From Enchytraeus crypticus (taxonomy: Eukaryota; Annelida; Clitellata; Enchytraeida; Enchytraeidae): DNA of 64,000 nt. The notes under the pieces are model-generated. The model had not been told where the DNA came from and ran no database searches. It worked only from the letters and a program-made list of their open reading frames with translations. The position numbers and the translations under genes were made by a program. Numbering within the stretch: the first letter of the stretch is position 1; every line of letters begins with the position of its first letter. The stretch is from positions 124,001 to 188,000 of the forward strand of contig CAJHZI010000030.1 in NCBI GenBank assembly GCA_905160935.1, read 5' to 3'. Of this stretch, positions 1-12,206 are shown piece by piece.

Positions 1-114
1 TCGTCACCTAAATGCAGCCATTCCCTCCTCGTATACAATATCAACTCCCCCCCTCCTCCACTCATCACTGAATCATAATCAAATCAATATAGGGCGAGGA
101 TGAATATTCCCAGA

Positions 115-117
<3 letters not shown>

Positions 118-158
<41 letters not shown>
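118..158. repeat. (TA)n microsatellite
   Basis: Uninterrupted TA repeat of about 40 bp; a second tract lies at 463-506. Confidence 0.95.
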
Positions 159-160
<2 letters not shown>

Positions 161-458
161 AAATTAATAAAATAAAATTTAATCAAATGATTAAAGTTTA
201 GCTGTACTAAATTACTCCATTGTACTCAAATCGCCAGACGAATCCGTGGGCCAGTAAATAGCAGACTTATCGCTGTAAGGGTGCAATTGTACAATTAGCA
301 GTTGATCACAAATACAAGATAATACAGATTTGTCATCAGTTAATTCAATAATTCTTAATATCAATAATGAATGTTGTGATTTGTACATAATTGCATAATA
401 ATATATATTTTACTTATTGTACAGTATGAGGTCTAAATATCGATCATAGCCATTATCA

Positions 459-462
<4 letters not shown>

Positions 463-506
<44 letters not shown>
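463..506. repeat. (TA)n microsatellite
   Basis: Uninterrupted TA repeat of about 44 bp. Confidence 0.95.
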
Positions 507-508
<2 letters not shown>

Positions 509-1019
509 TTCGCCATTTTAACTTAATCAAAAATCTGTTCATGTTTGTTGTGTATTTTCAGTAGAATTAGTTGTCTTAAGCAGATTTGTTATTCATTCGT
601 ACGCCCGGTAGATTTTCTTGCACTCAGCACTATTACATAACTTATCGTTATCTTATCAAGCGCTGCGTTAGGATGATTAACTTTACTATTGTAAATATTA
701 ATCTTTTTAAACTTTTCACTATTTATTATATTATTAAACGGATGGAGATTTTATCGTACACACTTGTTATAAAGGTGAAGAATCATTTTTCTGAATCCAT
801 AGTTGTGATCGGTAAATCTATTAAGCGCAAGGTATATTAAAAAATTTCTTTTTATGTATATTTGACCGTTCTGGAGTTAATTATTGCTAGCGAAATTGCT
901 TTGCTTTAAAGCACAAGGACCCGTTTCAATTGCTTCGTGCACTGCACATGTTATATAAGGCAACATAAAAATAAGATTCAAACCAACGTGAGTTGGTGAG
1001 CGCTTAGACCCCAGAAATT

Positions 1020-1160
1020 GCTATTAAAATTTTAACGAATGGAATGATATGGGCATATTGTGAATGGTGTAGGACAGAGAGGATTGGAGAAGGTCTATTC
1101 GTATCCCACCCGACCCTGGTTAAACTGGAATTTTAAGGAAGAAGATGATGATGATGGTAA
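1020..1160 (+). mobile_element. LINE tail relic with (GAT)n end
   Basis: GTAGGACAGAGAGGATTGGA, GAAGGTCTATTCGTATCCCA and a terminal GATGATGATGATGG match the relic at 13230-13475. A similar short tail stands at about 53600-53662. Confidence 0.45.
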
Positions 1161-2555
1161 TTAAACTACAGAGACTGATTTGTTACTTTAGGTTACACAT
1201 ACCACATAAACCATACTGTATTTAAACAGAGAATTTAAAAGAGAATACTACGAATTTTATCCTATAATAGGAGGAACACACATTGATTTGCTAAAATATA
1301 ATATATCTATATTTCCACCAATCGATGTAACATATAAGTGAGAAAGAGTCAAGTATAATTTTATGAATATAAAATTGAATTTTTAGTATATTTTTAATTA
1401 ATTAATTTCAATAATGTACATGCAGGTATAGTATTTATATTGAAACAATATCCGATAGAATGAAGAAATGTCATCTTAAGGACAAACGCCTACGATTGCC
1501 TGCTAAAATAATTATGTAAAAAAGTTGTTTTATAATTTGTTTTTATAATTTTAAATTATATATATAAAAAATGTACCGGTTGAGATTTAAAAACATACGG
1601 AGTCTATAAATGTTAACGATCAGATCTTAAGCATTAATAGAAGTAGTCTCTGCTTTATGTAAAATATGTAATAGGACCAAGTCACAATTTATTTAAAATA
1701 AAAGCAGACGGTACGTATCAGCAGTTGGCAAAACTGGCGGTAAATTACTTTTTACCATCATTTCGAGGTGAATATGTGCCACGGTTCGTTTAATAATCAA
1801 AATAATTACTCATATTGCGGTTCAGGTATTACATACAAACAAAAGGAAGGTTATCATGGAAAAATTGAATCAGATGGATTGTGTAATTACGCGATCAGTT
1901 TAATACCGCAATTACTGTTACTGCAAAAAAAAATTTGGTTGACGAACGAAATTGCTAATGAGTAGAGAATTAACAGTACACAAAGGAATATGGCTAAATT
2001 AGTTTATTATATAGTGAAAAACAAAGCTAGGTTTGGTCTTGAAATAAAAGAGGAGAAAATCAAAATATAGAGAAGGGTCCAATGAAAAAACAGTAATTGG
2101 GGCCTTTAAATAATTAGAGAAAATAATTGCACAACCTATTTACAGAAAATATACAGAAGACAGACTTCAAGTATTTGAAGTGGATGAAGTATGGGAAACT
2201 GATTCAGCTTAAATTCACAAATGAAGTAAGAGAGACAGAGAGAGAGAGAACTATGTTTATTTCGACGATGACACCGTACGATGAACTATGTTTGTTCATC
2301 TTTCATTCATACATAGAATGAAGGATAAACAAATCCAAAAAGTAAACATACAAAAATAAACATGAGATCAAGGCTAACAGAGCAACACTCAGATAGATAG
2401 CCAAGAAAATTGGCCGTCAGGGAAGGTACAAAGTATCATATCTAGCTGACCACCGTAATAGCCATAATACATACAAATTAAATGTAATCTTAAAATAAGA
2501 TTCATTAAGTATACAATTTTATCATTACCTTAATTATAATAAATAAATAATAAAG

Positions 2556-2672
2556 GTTTAACGTCCGTTTCCTCATCCAGGGATGATGTCAGGGACGTCC
2601 CCAACAGCACATATCACTACAGATCAATTCACCCAGACCAATCTGCGAAAGAAATGTGCTGAGGAGATTATG
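2556..2672 (-). mobile_element. SINE-like repeat, family C
   Basis: On the minus strand the copy ends GATGAGGAAACGGACGTTAA and ACCTTTATTATT, preceded by GGGGACGTCCCTGACATCAT. This tail is shared with copies at 5.5, 15.5 and 53.0 kb. Confidence 0.65.
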
Positions 2673-5489
2673 AAAATTACCTAAAATAACTTAATCAGTC
2701 TCTACTTATAAATATACATGTAAGATACACTAAAGGAAGATAAAATAAAAATAAACAAAGTAGATCATTTAACAGTACAATTCATTATAAAGATAATTGT
2801 ATAGAGCTTGAAAAACTCAGTTATAGACTTTGTATTACAGATGTGAGGAGGTATTTGATTCCAAGTATCAAAGCAATTAAAAATTTAACAGTTCAAAAAA
2901 TCTGAGGTTGTTCGAAAGTATAAATAACTAGTAATACAAAGCCTTGTATTATTTAAAAAAGATAATTGATTTCTAATACAAATGTCTCTCATGACACTGG
3001 ATATTGCGACATCCACACAATTCTTACATTTGAAATAATTCTAAAAACAGATAGTTAATATACGTGTATATGATGCACAGGCAAAATATCGAAATTAACT
3101 AAAACTGATTCACACAGTAAAATTTGTACCCATTCAGCAAAGTTCTTAAAATACGATTAGAAGCAGAATGCACAGGCTAAAGTAATTGTTTATTAAAATT
3201 TCGACACAACACTGTATCCTAGACTGAACTAGTGAAAGATAAAGGTACCAGAAAAATATGTTTAAGATATCAGTAGTGAAATAGTTTCTACGAAATATAA
3301 AAAATAAAATATATAAAAGTTCAAATATAAAAATTGAAAATTATGATTCTCTAACAAGTAAAATTACAAAATGTAATTTTGTTGAAATATTTTTACAGAA
3401 ATTAATGCTTTCAATATCAATAACAGAGAGAATGAAAATTTAATAGAATGGCTGTAATAACATAGTTGCTAATATAATTCAATATATAGTGACATAAAAT
3501 TATTTTTTAAGAAATATTTTAAAGAAATTATTATAATATCAATAATTGAGAAATAAAGCAAAATATATTGCACGATTTCGCTGATTTTACATTACATCAA
3601 GAAATCAATTAAACCATGAAAGAATTAAGTTAATAAACATACAAGTAGCGTAAGTAGAAAACACGAGATAAACAAATAAACTATTATAATACCAATAATC
3701 TTCGACACTTTCTATGACACTTTCACAGTCGGTGACCGATCTTCGAGACTGGCAGGTTATATCTTTGCTACTAATAGCAATAAAATGTGCTATTAATCCC
3801 ATATTTGCTATTAATAGTGCCAGTTCGCAGGAAGCTCTGATACATGATTAACCTTCAAAGGGATCAAGGGAATATCCATAATTTATTGGCTGATATAGGC
3901 TTTTTTACCCCTTCCTGTATCGTTTAGTATCGTTTATTTGTTCATCACAGCACAGATTATACAAACAATAGGAACGTGCATGTAGCTAGATAAACAAATA
4001 ACAATATGTAGCTAGATAAACAAATAACAAAACAAAACAAAAACTCGTAGCTCAGTCGAAAACTAACCGTTGCATCTTAATAACTGCATATCAAGGATAG
4101 GATATATAATTCAATTAGTTAATGAAAAAATGGCTTCACGTATTATATTTTATCAATACAATGATGACACAATACAATGTTAATAGTGGACGAATCAAAA
4201 CCAAAAATATATGTAAGGGTGTTGAAACTAAAGTAATTTAATAGTAAGATTACAGTCTTAAGAATTAAAATATTCGTTCGAAAGTCAGTTCATCTGTCAA
4301 GAAAAAGCGTACAAAATTGCAGAAAGCGTTACAAGCAATAACCACATATTGTAAAAATAGCTCTTCTCTTACAAAAAATTATAGACTTCTTGCATTATCC
4401 CAATATACAATATACACGTATACTAACAAAATCAAAAACAAATAACAGAGCATTTCTATATAAATTCTGTACAAAATATTAGAGTCATACATGAATATTC
4501 CATGAATTCGATTAATTATTAAATTCAGCAGTATTCAGAAACGGATAGACCATTTATGAACGACGTCTCTGAAGCAATTTAATGGGATAAGGTTTAACAC
4601 AACAATGTTCATCTGGATGGAGAATAAAAATCTTTTATAAAAATCGATATAATTTCATTTTAACGCAAAGCAAGAAAAATTAATATCGGATGTTAATACA
4701 AGTATTCGGAGATGATCAAAATGATGTTCCTTACTGTCTAGAACATTAATGTATTACTAAAGATATGCTATCATCATGCATATAAAAATTGCGAAGCTAA
4801 CGAGTACAATATAAAGTGCTGTAAAACGACAAAAAGGTAATGACAACAATTTATGATAGGAATAGATATGTAATTCAAGAAAAAACCTCAAACAAGCATT
4901 TGAAGCCGGTTTAGTGATAAAAAATACACAGAATTCTCAATTTCAAGCAAAACGTTCAAGAAAAACATTAATTTTAATAGAGAGAAAAGAAAGAACGAAA
5001 AGGTGCTTTTGAAAAAGAATTCTCAAATTATTCAATAACAATGTAATTGAAACATATATCAAAAACGCAAGAAAAAAAACCAAAATATTAGATTAATAAT
5101 CATTGAACAAAATTATTCAAGGAAGTTGCAAAGCTCACATTTGCAATGTCCAAAATATTTAATTCCAATTTAGTTGATATGAATTTATGTAGGCCTATAC
5201 ATGTAACATGTATATTACCACAAAGTTTGCACAGGGCTTACACAGTACAATATGCTAACTGCAGGGTATATTTAACATTTGTGTCACAAGTTTATTTCAT
5301 GTTTGCACGGTTTTCCATTGATTGTTGTTTTTGTTTGTAATTATGTACGATTATCATACGGTTGGTAAAATTAAAATTAATTAAATATATTCAATAAAAA
5401 TACTACTAAACAAACAAATTTATGTAGGGCAAATTATTTTATATATTTCAATTTCAATTTTATATATTTTCATCTTGCCTGACTGTTTT

Positions 5490-5660
5490 TTGATCACCGG
5501 ACCGGCACTGTTTAGGATCTTTTATTTCTCTTCAGCACATGTTTTTTCAGATCGTTTGGGGTGAATCGATTTGTAGTTACATGTGATGGGGGGACGTCCC
5601 TGACATCATCCTTGTATGAGGAAACGGACGTTAAACCTCCATTATTATTATTATTAAAAA
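5490..5660 (+). mobile_element. SINE-like repeat, family C
   Basis: CACCGGACCGGCACTGTTTA, GGGGGGACGTCCCTGACATC, GAGGAAACGGACGTTAAACC and a terminal (ATT)n. It accounts for the short open frame across it. Confidence 0.68.
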
Positions 5661-5989
5661 CTTTTATGCATGATTTTCTTAATGGTAACAAAGAAAAACT
5701 AGAACATGAGAGCCTATTATCATGTTCAGATACTGACTCTCTGTGATATCATCATGTTGAAACTGAGGATATTCACAAAGACTTCTTCAGGGATAACTTT
5801 TTGCTTGATATAAGAGCCAAATAGGAGAAATTCAACGACAGCACAAACTAAAAAGTACTGGGTAAGATAAAGAAGGAAAATCCAAATAAAGTAATAGAAA
5901 TATTTATTGATTTACTAAGTAAAATACATGGAAAAAAATTAAATAGTGAAAAGAAAAATAAGAAGGTCGAAAGAAATAGTTACCATAAA

Positions 5990-6110
5990 TATCATAACAA
6001 CAATTAGAGTGCTACAGCTATCAACGACAACATCGATCATTATTGAGACAAATCCAAGCCATCGAGCAAAAAGGTTCAATAGCGGTTCAAATCCTACAAT
6101 TCAGCAAATC
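5990..6110 (-). mobile_element. Interspersed repeat, family D
   Basis: The minus strand matches TCAATAATGATCGATGTTGT and GTAGCACTCTAATTGTTGTT of the family. More diverged than the copies at 42.1 and 58.7 kb. Confidence 0.55.
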
Positions 6111-6484
6111 TGTCTAAATAGTCAGTTAAGTGTGAAATCAATAAGAATTTTCATAAGGCTATGCACTAAGAAACTCTGATAAAATCACATAAGCAGTTCT
6201 ATGAGAGTAACATGAAGTATGAAATACAAATGTATTAAATTAAATAAATTAAATAAATAAATTAAAATATATTCACCCTATGCAGATAACAGAATAAAAA
6301 AGTACTTAAAACAATAAAATTAGATCATATTCACGCGAACACTGTAAAATTTAGACCTTCTGTAATTTTTTTTCAATATAATAAAATACTAAGAAATAAG
6401 AGGCAAGTTAATACAAAATTAATATCAACAATGTGTCATAGCCAAAGTAACATTAGCACACGCAGCAGACAGAAAATCAGCTGT

Positions 6485-9400
6485 TTATTTACTCGGCTGC
6501 TGCGGCTGGGCAGGCTGAGCGTGAGTCTGCAATTCATAGGCCTGCGCCTGCTGCCCATAGGCCTGAGCCTGTTGTCCATAGGCCTGAGCCTGCGGTCCAT
6601 AGGCCTGAGCCTGCGGTCCATAGGCCTGAGCCTGTAGCCCATAGGCCTGCTGTTGTTGCCCATAGGCCAGCGGCTGTTGGTGCACCCAGCCTTGTTGGAA
6701 CAAGCCCTGCTGCACATTTGTTGGAATAAGCCCTGTTGTCCAGCCTTGCTGGGTCGGGTTCCAAATGTAGCTATAGCCCTGCTGCTGTTCACCCCAGCCT
6801 TGAGCAGCAGCTGCTTGCTGCAGCCCGTAACCCGCCTATTGGAAATATAAAAGTATAATTAATTATACAATAATATTACCTCAATTAAATTCAATAAATC
6901 TATTAAATTAAAATATATTAAGATCTATATTTTGTAAACAAAGCTTTCTCTTTAATCATTTTCAAAAAGCCACAACCGGTCCATAAATCAATCTATAAAA
7001 ACAACAATTAGGGGTCCATAAAACATCTGTGCTCATAATTTCTTAATCAAAATGTCAAAATTTTTACTGCAGCTGGACTCAATCTTTAAGACTCAAATGA
7101 GTTTAAGCTTTTACTCTAATCTTTGACCTAATTTTCTGCATAAGATTCTGAATTAAATAATTCAAGGGGATATTAATAGCAATGGGTAAATTAGAGTTCT
7201 TTAATAGAAAGTCAAAAGAAAATTCGCTCAATTTAAAATAATTCTCTGATTAATAATCCAAAAAAATTGATACGTGCAAATACCATTTTCTTGCAGGATA
7301 TGCCAACCAAGGAACTACTTACCTTGGGGACCAACAGTCTAGTGTTAGCTTATAAGTTGATTCTGATTCTTAATCAAATATAACGTAACCTCAAAGATAG
7401 GCCTATACATGCAGTGTAGGTCAACTGAGTAACATTTGTCTTAAAAACTTCTAAAACTGTCATCTCAATTGTAAGGGAAATTTTTTTATGTTCATGTATA
7501 AGAGTATAATAGACAATAATAGTATGATACAACCAGCTCAGGCAAGATTTTCAACAATAAAGGTGAGATCAAATATTTTTTTCCTTAAGCTGACTGATAA
7601 ATTTTACTTGTATTTCTGAAAACCACTCAGTTTTTAAACTATTTGTTATTCTTTTACAATTAACTTATTAAATCCATAATTAAATTATAAAAGAATAAGA
7701 ATAAAGAATGATAAATCAGAGGCAAGATCATACAATAACCAAATTAAGTCTAGAAGTTTATATAAACACCTAAAGTTCATAGAGAATAAACTGACTGTAC
7801 CTGCTGGTTGTTCCAGGCTTGTTGCTGGTAGTTAGGCATAGCATTCCACTGCTGCTGTGCACCGTACTGCTGCTGCTGCTGCTGAGGTTGTTGGTAAGCA
7901 CCGGTACCCCAGCCACTCTGCTGAGCTGCTGGAGTGTTGCTGGCAGCTCCTGACGGCTTCCAGGTGGAAGCTTGACTGCCTCCAGACCTATTCTGATTCC
8001 AACTACTTCCACCCTGCCAGAGTAGCAACAACAACAACATCTTCATAAAACCTGGGAAATTCATTCAACGGTCGAGCTAAGCCACTGCAAAACTTTAAAC
8101 AATGACTTTGAAAGTTTATTTAGGCAAATTTTAAAATTAATTTTTCAAAATAAAAGCTAATGTTAACGTCAGTTTCCTCACTCGAAAGCGATGTCAGTGA
8201 CGGGCGAGCTCAGGATTTGAACCCCACACATACTGACCCCAGGTCGAATATCTTACCGACATCGCCACTGGCTCCAGCCACTATACATAGAATATCTATA
8301 TACCTATATATCTATATATCTATATATATATATATATATATATAACGCACCCTAGATTCTCCGCCCCCTGGCTGGGAGGCCCCGCCCCTACGACTATCAA
8401 CACCAGTTGCAGGACTCCACCTGCTGGGGCGTGGCTCAGTGCCCCCTCTCTGATAACCACTCCCTCCTCTATCGTTGCTTCTTGAACCATCGTAACCTCC
8501 TAAATATAATGTAAATATTTATAAAACAATTTAAGACTATCAATTAGAATAATTAATAAATGAATAAATTAATTAATTAATAAACAGAATTGTTAAAAAT
8601 TGTAATTACCCGTGGTGCTCTTTAAAAAATATATCGTCAGAAGAAGAACTATCTTTTTCATCTCTCTTTTCCATCCATACCCGCACGTAAACCTACTTTT
8701 CTTCAATTTCCTTTATCTTTGGACTGACGTTTTGGATTTTGGAATTTGCACCTTTTAGGACTTTATTTTTATTCATCAGCTTGGATTTGACTCAATAGTG
8801 TTCGATGTTGTCATGAACGACAGTAGCACTCTAACTGTTGTTGTCATTATTATTATATTATCTGGGTTAGTAGCCTTCTACAATGTCCATGCTATGCTTT
8901 GCACATGTCACATGAGTACATATAAATATATTAAGCTATACCTATATTAAGGTGTAAATAAGGAATAGCCTTTATGAAATGATTAACTTGTTAATCGAAG
9001 GAGTTCTCTTTATGGAGATTGAAAAGCATCTTGTAGTTAATAATATGTACCTTGTACCTGCTGCTTTTCCGAACAATAGATAGCAGAGAGAGAGAATTTA
9101 TTGAAAAATCAAAATTACATTACATCACTGCTACATGAGTTGACAATGATTCGTATGGTGACATGAAAAGAAAAGCAGACGACAGTAATATGTAGCAGAG
9201 TTATATGCCTTGTACCTGCCAATAAGAATTGCACTAGGAGAGAGAAAGAGAGAGAGATTAAAGAAATTACTATTATTTACCACGCTTATAATTATAATCA
9301 TTGCATTCCCCGTATCCTCTACTATTCTCATTCCTCCAGCTGCTGTAATCTTTACCTCTACCACCATATCCTCTACTGCCATCTCCATCACTGTAGTCAA

Positions 9401-10324
9401 GACGCTTACCCGAGTAGTCTGCAGCAGTCAACCATTCAGTAAATTAATTCAAACACCGACTCGAATAATCCATCAATCAATCAATGTGTAATAGTACTAA
9501 GAACTGCTAACATTAGGCTAAAGTTTCTCATAAATGTCTTAATTCAAGACCAACACCTCAAGAGTATTTAAGACACAAGAATCTCACAATTTATACTAAA
9601 ATATACTGCGACAGTTATCTGTATAGTATAGTGGTTACTGTAAAATAGACCAACTGTTTACGGCTAGCGTCAAAAGATGCTACTATCAAAAAACAGAGAA
9701 AACAATGAGAAACGCAATTTAGAAGCTCCTCAGTTAATACTAAATTAATGGATTGGAAAAGGCATTATCTTTATAATGGCAATAATTACTTGTTTGATGG
9801 CGTGCTCTTGAAGAGTAATAAAGCAGAGAGTGATTAAAAATATATACCTTGAACCTGACACTGCTTAACAATAGAGAGAGAGACAAACGGCGATGGTATT
9901 TATAACGATGGTGTTATAAGTACCATCGATGTTAGAGAGATAAACGGCGATAGTTAGCTAATGATATTGACTTAAGTTCCTCAACAGCAGATGTCTTTAA
10001 ATATATCATACATTAACAAACCTTGATTCCACTTGCCTCCAGATGTCTTTAAATATATCATACAGTAACAAACCTTGATTCCACTTGTGTCTTTAAATAT
10101 ATCATACATTAACAAACCTTGATTCCACCTGCCTCCAGAATAGCTGCGATCATTGTAGCCGCCTCCTCTCCCACCCTGCCTGTCACCTCTGTCCCCTCCC
10201 CTGGGTGCCGCTGCCCGCCCCTCCCTGTTGTACTGCTCCCCGAGCTCCTTGGCTGCCTTTTCCTCTAGCTCCGTGAAATCCACCTTGTCAAATAGCGTCC
10301 CCTCCTCCGGTATTCCAAAGTTGG
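6485..10324 (-). CDS. Copy 2 exons for the RGG region and Gln/Tyr-rich tail
   Basis: Exons 10118-10324, 9281-9418, 8351-8499, 7801-8013, 6485-6835. The second exon has lost 39 nt at its acceptor side relative to copy 1 and its Gly/Arg content is eroded ([21 protein letters not shown]). The frame is kept and the acceptor is re-formed by a CTGCAG. The last exon differs from copy 1 in length (351 versus 381 nt) by changes in [10 protein letters not shown] repeat number. Both copies end QPQQPSK with the stop inside AATAAA. Homology to copy 1 continues about 60-70 nt past the stop and then ends. Confidence 0.85.
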
Positions 10325-12078
10325 CTGTTAGTGGTTACAGCAAAAGCACAGACACGCGTCAATAAGGGTTCTGTTATATGCAGAGAGAAGTGGACTGATT
10401 TCATCTAATAAGTCTGCTGCTCTGAGACAAATTTTTAATATCTTTATCAATTTTACCACTAGTTACAACAGAGAAAGTTACTTTCATCGTAGTAACTTTT
10501 AGTTATTACACTACCATCAATGATTGAATACTTTACGCTTTACGTGTTGTAAAAGACAAATTACCCTTTTGTAAATTTGTAAAACAGTTGATATAACATT
10601 TACAAATAAGTATATCCACTTTCGGTACCCGAACTCTCAACCACAAAAAATTAAAAACCAAATTGTATTTTAGATAAGCTAGTTAGCTTGTAAAGTTCTA
10701 TATATTTAAACAGGTGGTTCCCATAACTAAAGCGAAGCAGAAATTATTTACAAAATCAATATGCATTACAGGCAACATACAATGCACATGTAAGATAGTC
10801 AGTATCAAATCGAATAATCTTGAGTGGAGAAATATAAGTTTTCCACGCCGGATATTTATCCTACCTTTCATCTCCAGAACTGCTGATTCAGGTATATCTT
10901 TGCCTTCCTCATTTATGCGATGTTTGATACGCTGTTTGAAGTCATAGTCAGTGGGAACAATGACAACAGCCTTGCGCAGAAATCCCTGAAACGGCTGCAT
11001 TTTACGCCGCTGAGCCGATGGATAAACATTTGTCTGTTCGTAGTAGCAATTAAAACTAATAATTAATAACATTGCATGTATTGAAGTTTGGTTTCATAAA
11101 GTCATTAAATAAATAAAGTCATAAAGAGAAATCCTTGTAACAATCAATTATCAAACAACCGTATGGTTTACAGCAAGCACGCGCAATGAGTTATATCAGA
11201 AAAAGTGGAGCTATATCTAAAAGAAAGCAGTGACATAGTTACATCTATTACCTACCTACTTGTTAACTACATACTGTTACTTAGTACCTGCCTACCTGAC
11301 ATCTAATCATATTTTGCCTATTTCTTTTTTGACCTATTTACTGTATTTTATCCCCAAGAAACCAATTTCTACCGGCCGGGTTTTCTAGCAGTAAATTTGC
11401 ATCACTAGGACTGGCCCTACAGTTGCTCCCTGATTCCAAATGAAGACTTGGACAGTTTTTAATACATTTGAATTGCTTTCAATTTCTTTTAAAAATAATT
11501 CTCAGAGTTAACTTACAATATATAACGTATAGATCAACACTGGAATCATTGTTAAATATGAATAAATGACATTACAAACGGTGAAAATGAGGCTAGAAAA
11601 ATTAACACAGACTGCTTATCATACCAAGAGAATGATTTTAGAAGCTTCACAAGAAATAAGCTAAAATTATTTCTCAATCCGTCAAACCTTCAGCAGAAAA
11701 TATACATTCCTCTCGAACTCATTCGATTAAAACTGGTTTGAAAATTAATTAAGAATATTACTTCAAATGTGCACAAGAGAATAAACTGACTTACCTGATC
11801 GATAATATAATTTCGTTTTTTGTTTATGGCTATTTCTATATACTTATTCAGACACTGAGTAGACATGGCGATCAGCTGGTCCCAACGTTCTTGATAGTTA
11901 CGCTTGCGCGATAACCCCATTACCTTACAACAACAAATCAAACTAAAATAGCATTTTAGAGCAACACAAAGTTATATGTAACGTTATAATGCTGATCGGA
12001 TAGCTGAGTTCGTATAATATAGGAAACCAGGAGTTATAATTCCGACCTGACTTTTCTGAGGGGATAACTTGTCAAACG

Positions 12079-12147
<69 letters not shown>

Positions 12148-12165
12148 TTAAAGTACTGGTTAAAG

Positions 12166-12206
<41 letters not shown>

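Larger units (their letters stand above)
1..6484. other. Non-coding flank downstream of copy 2
   Basis: AT-rich, with no ORF above 84 codons and no coding motif. It holds the (TA)n tracts, the LINE tail at 1.1 kb, SINE-like copies at 2.6 and 5.5 kb and a family D repeat at 6.0 kb. Homology to the 3' flank of the full gene ends near 6415. An AATAAA on the minus strand at 5908-5903 is a possible poly(A) signal for copy 2. Confidence 0.6.
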
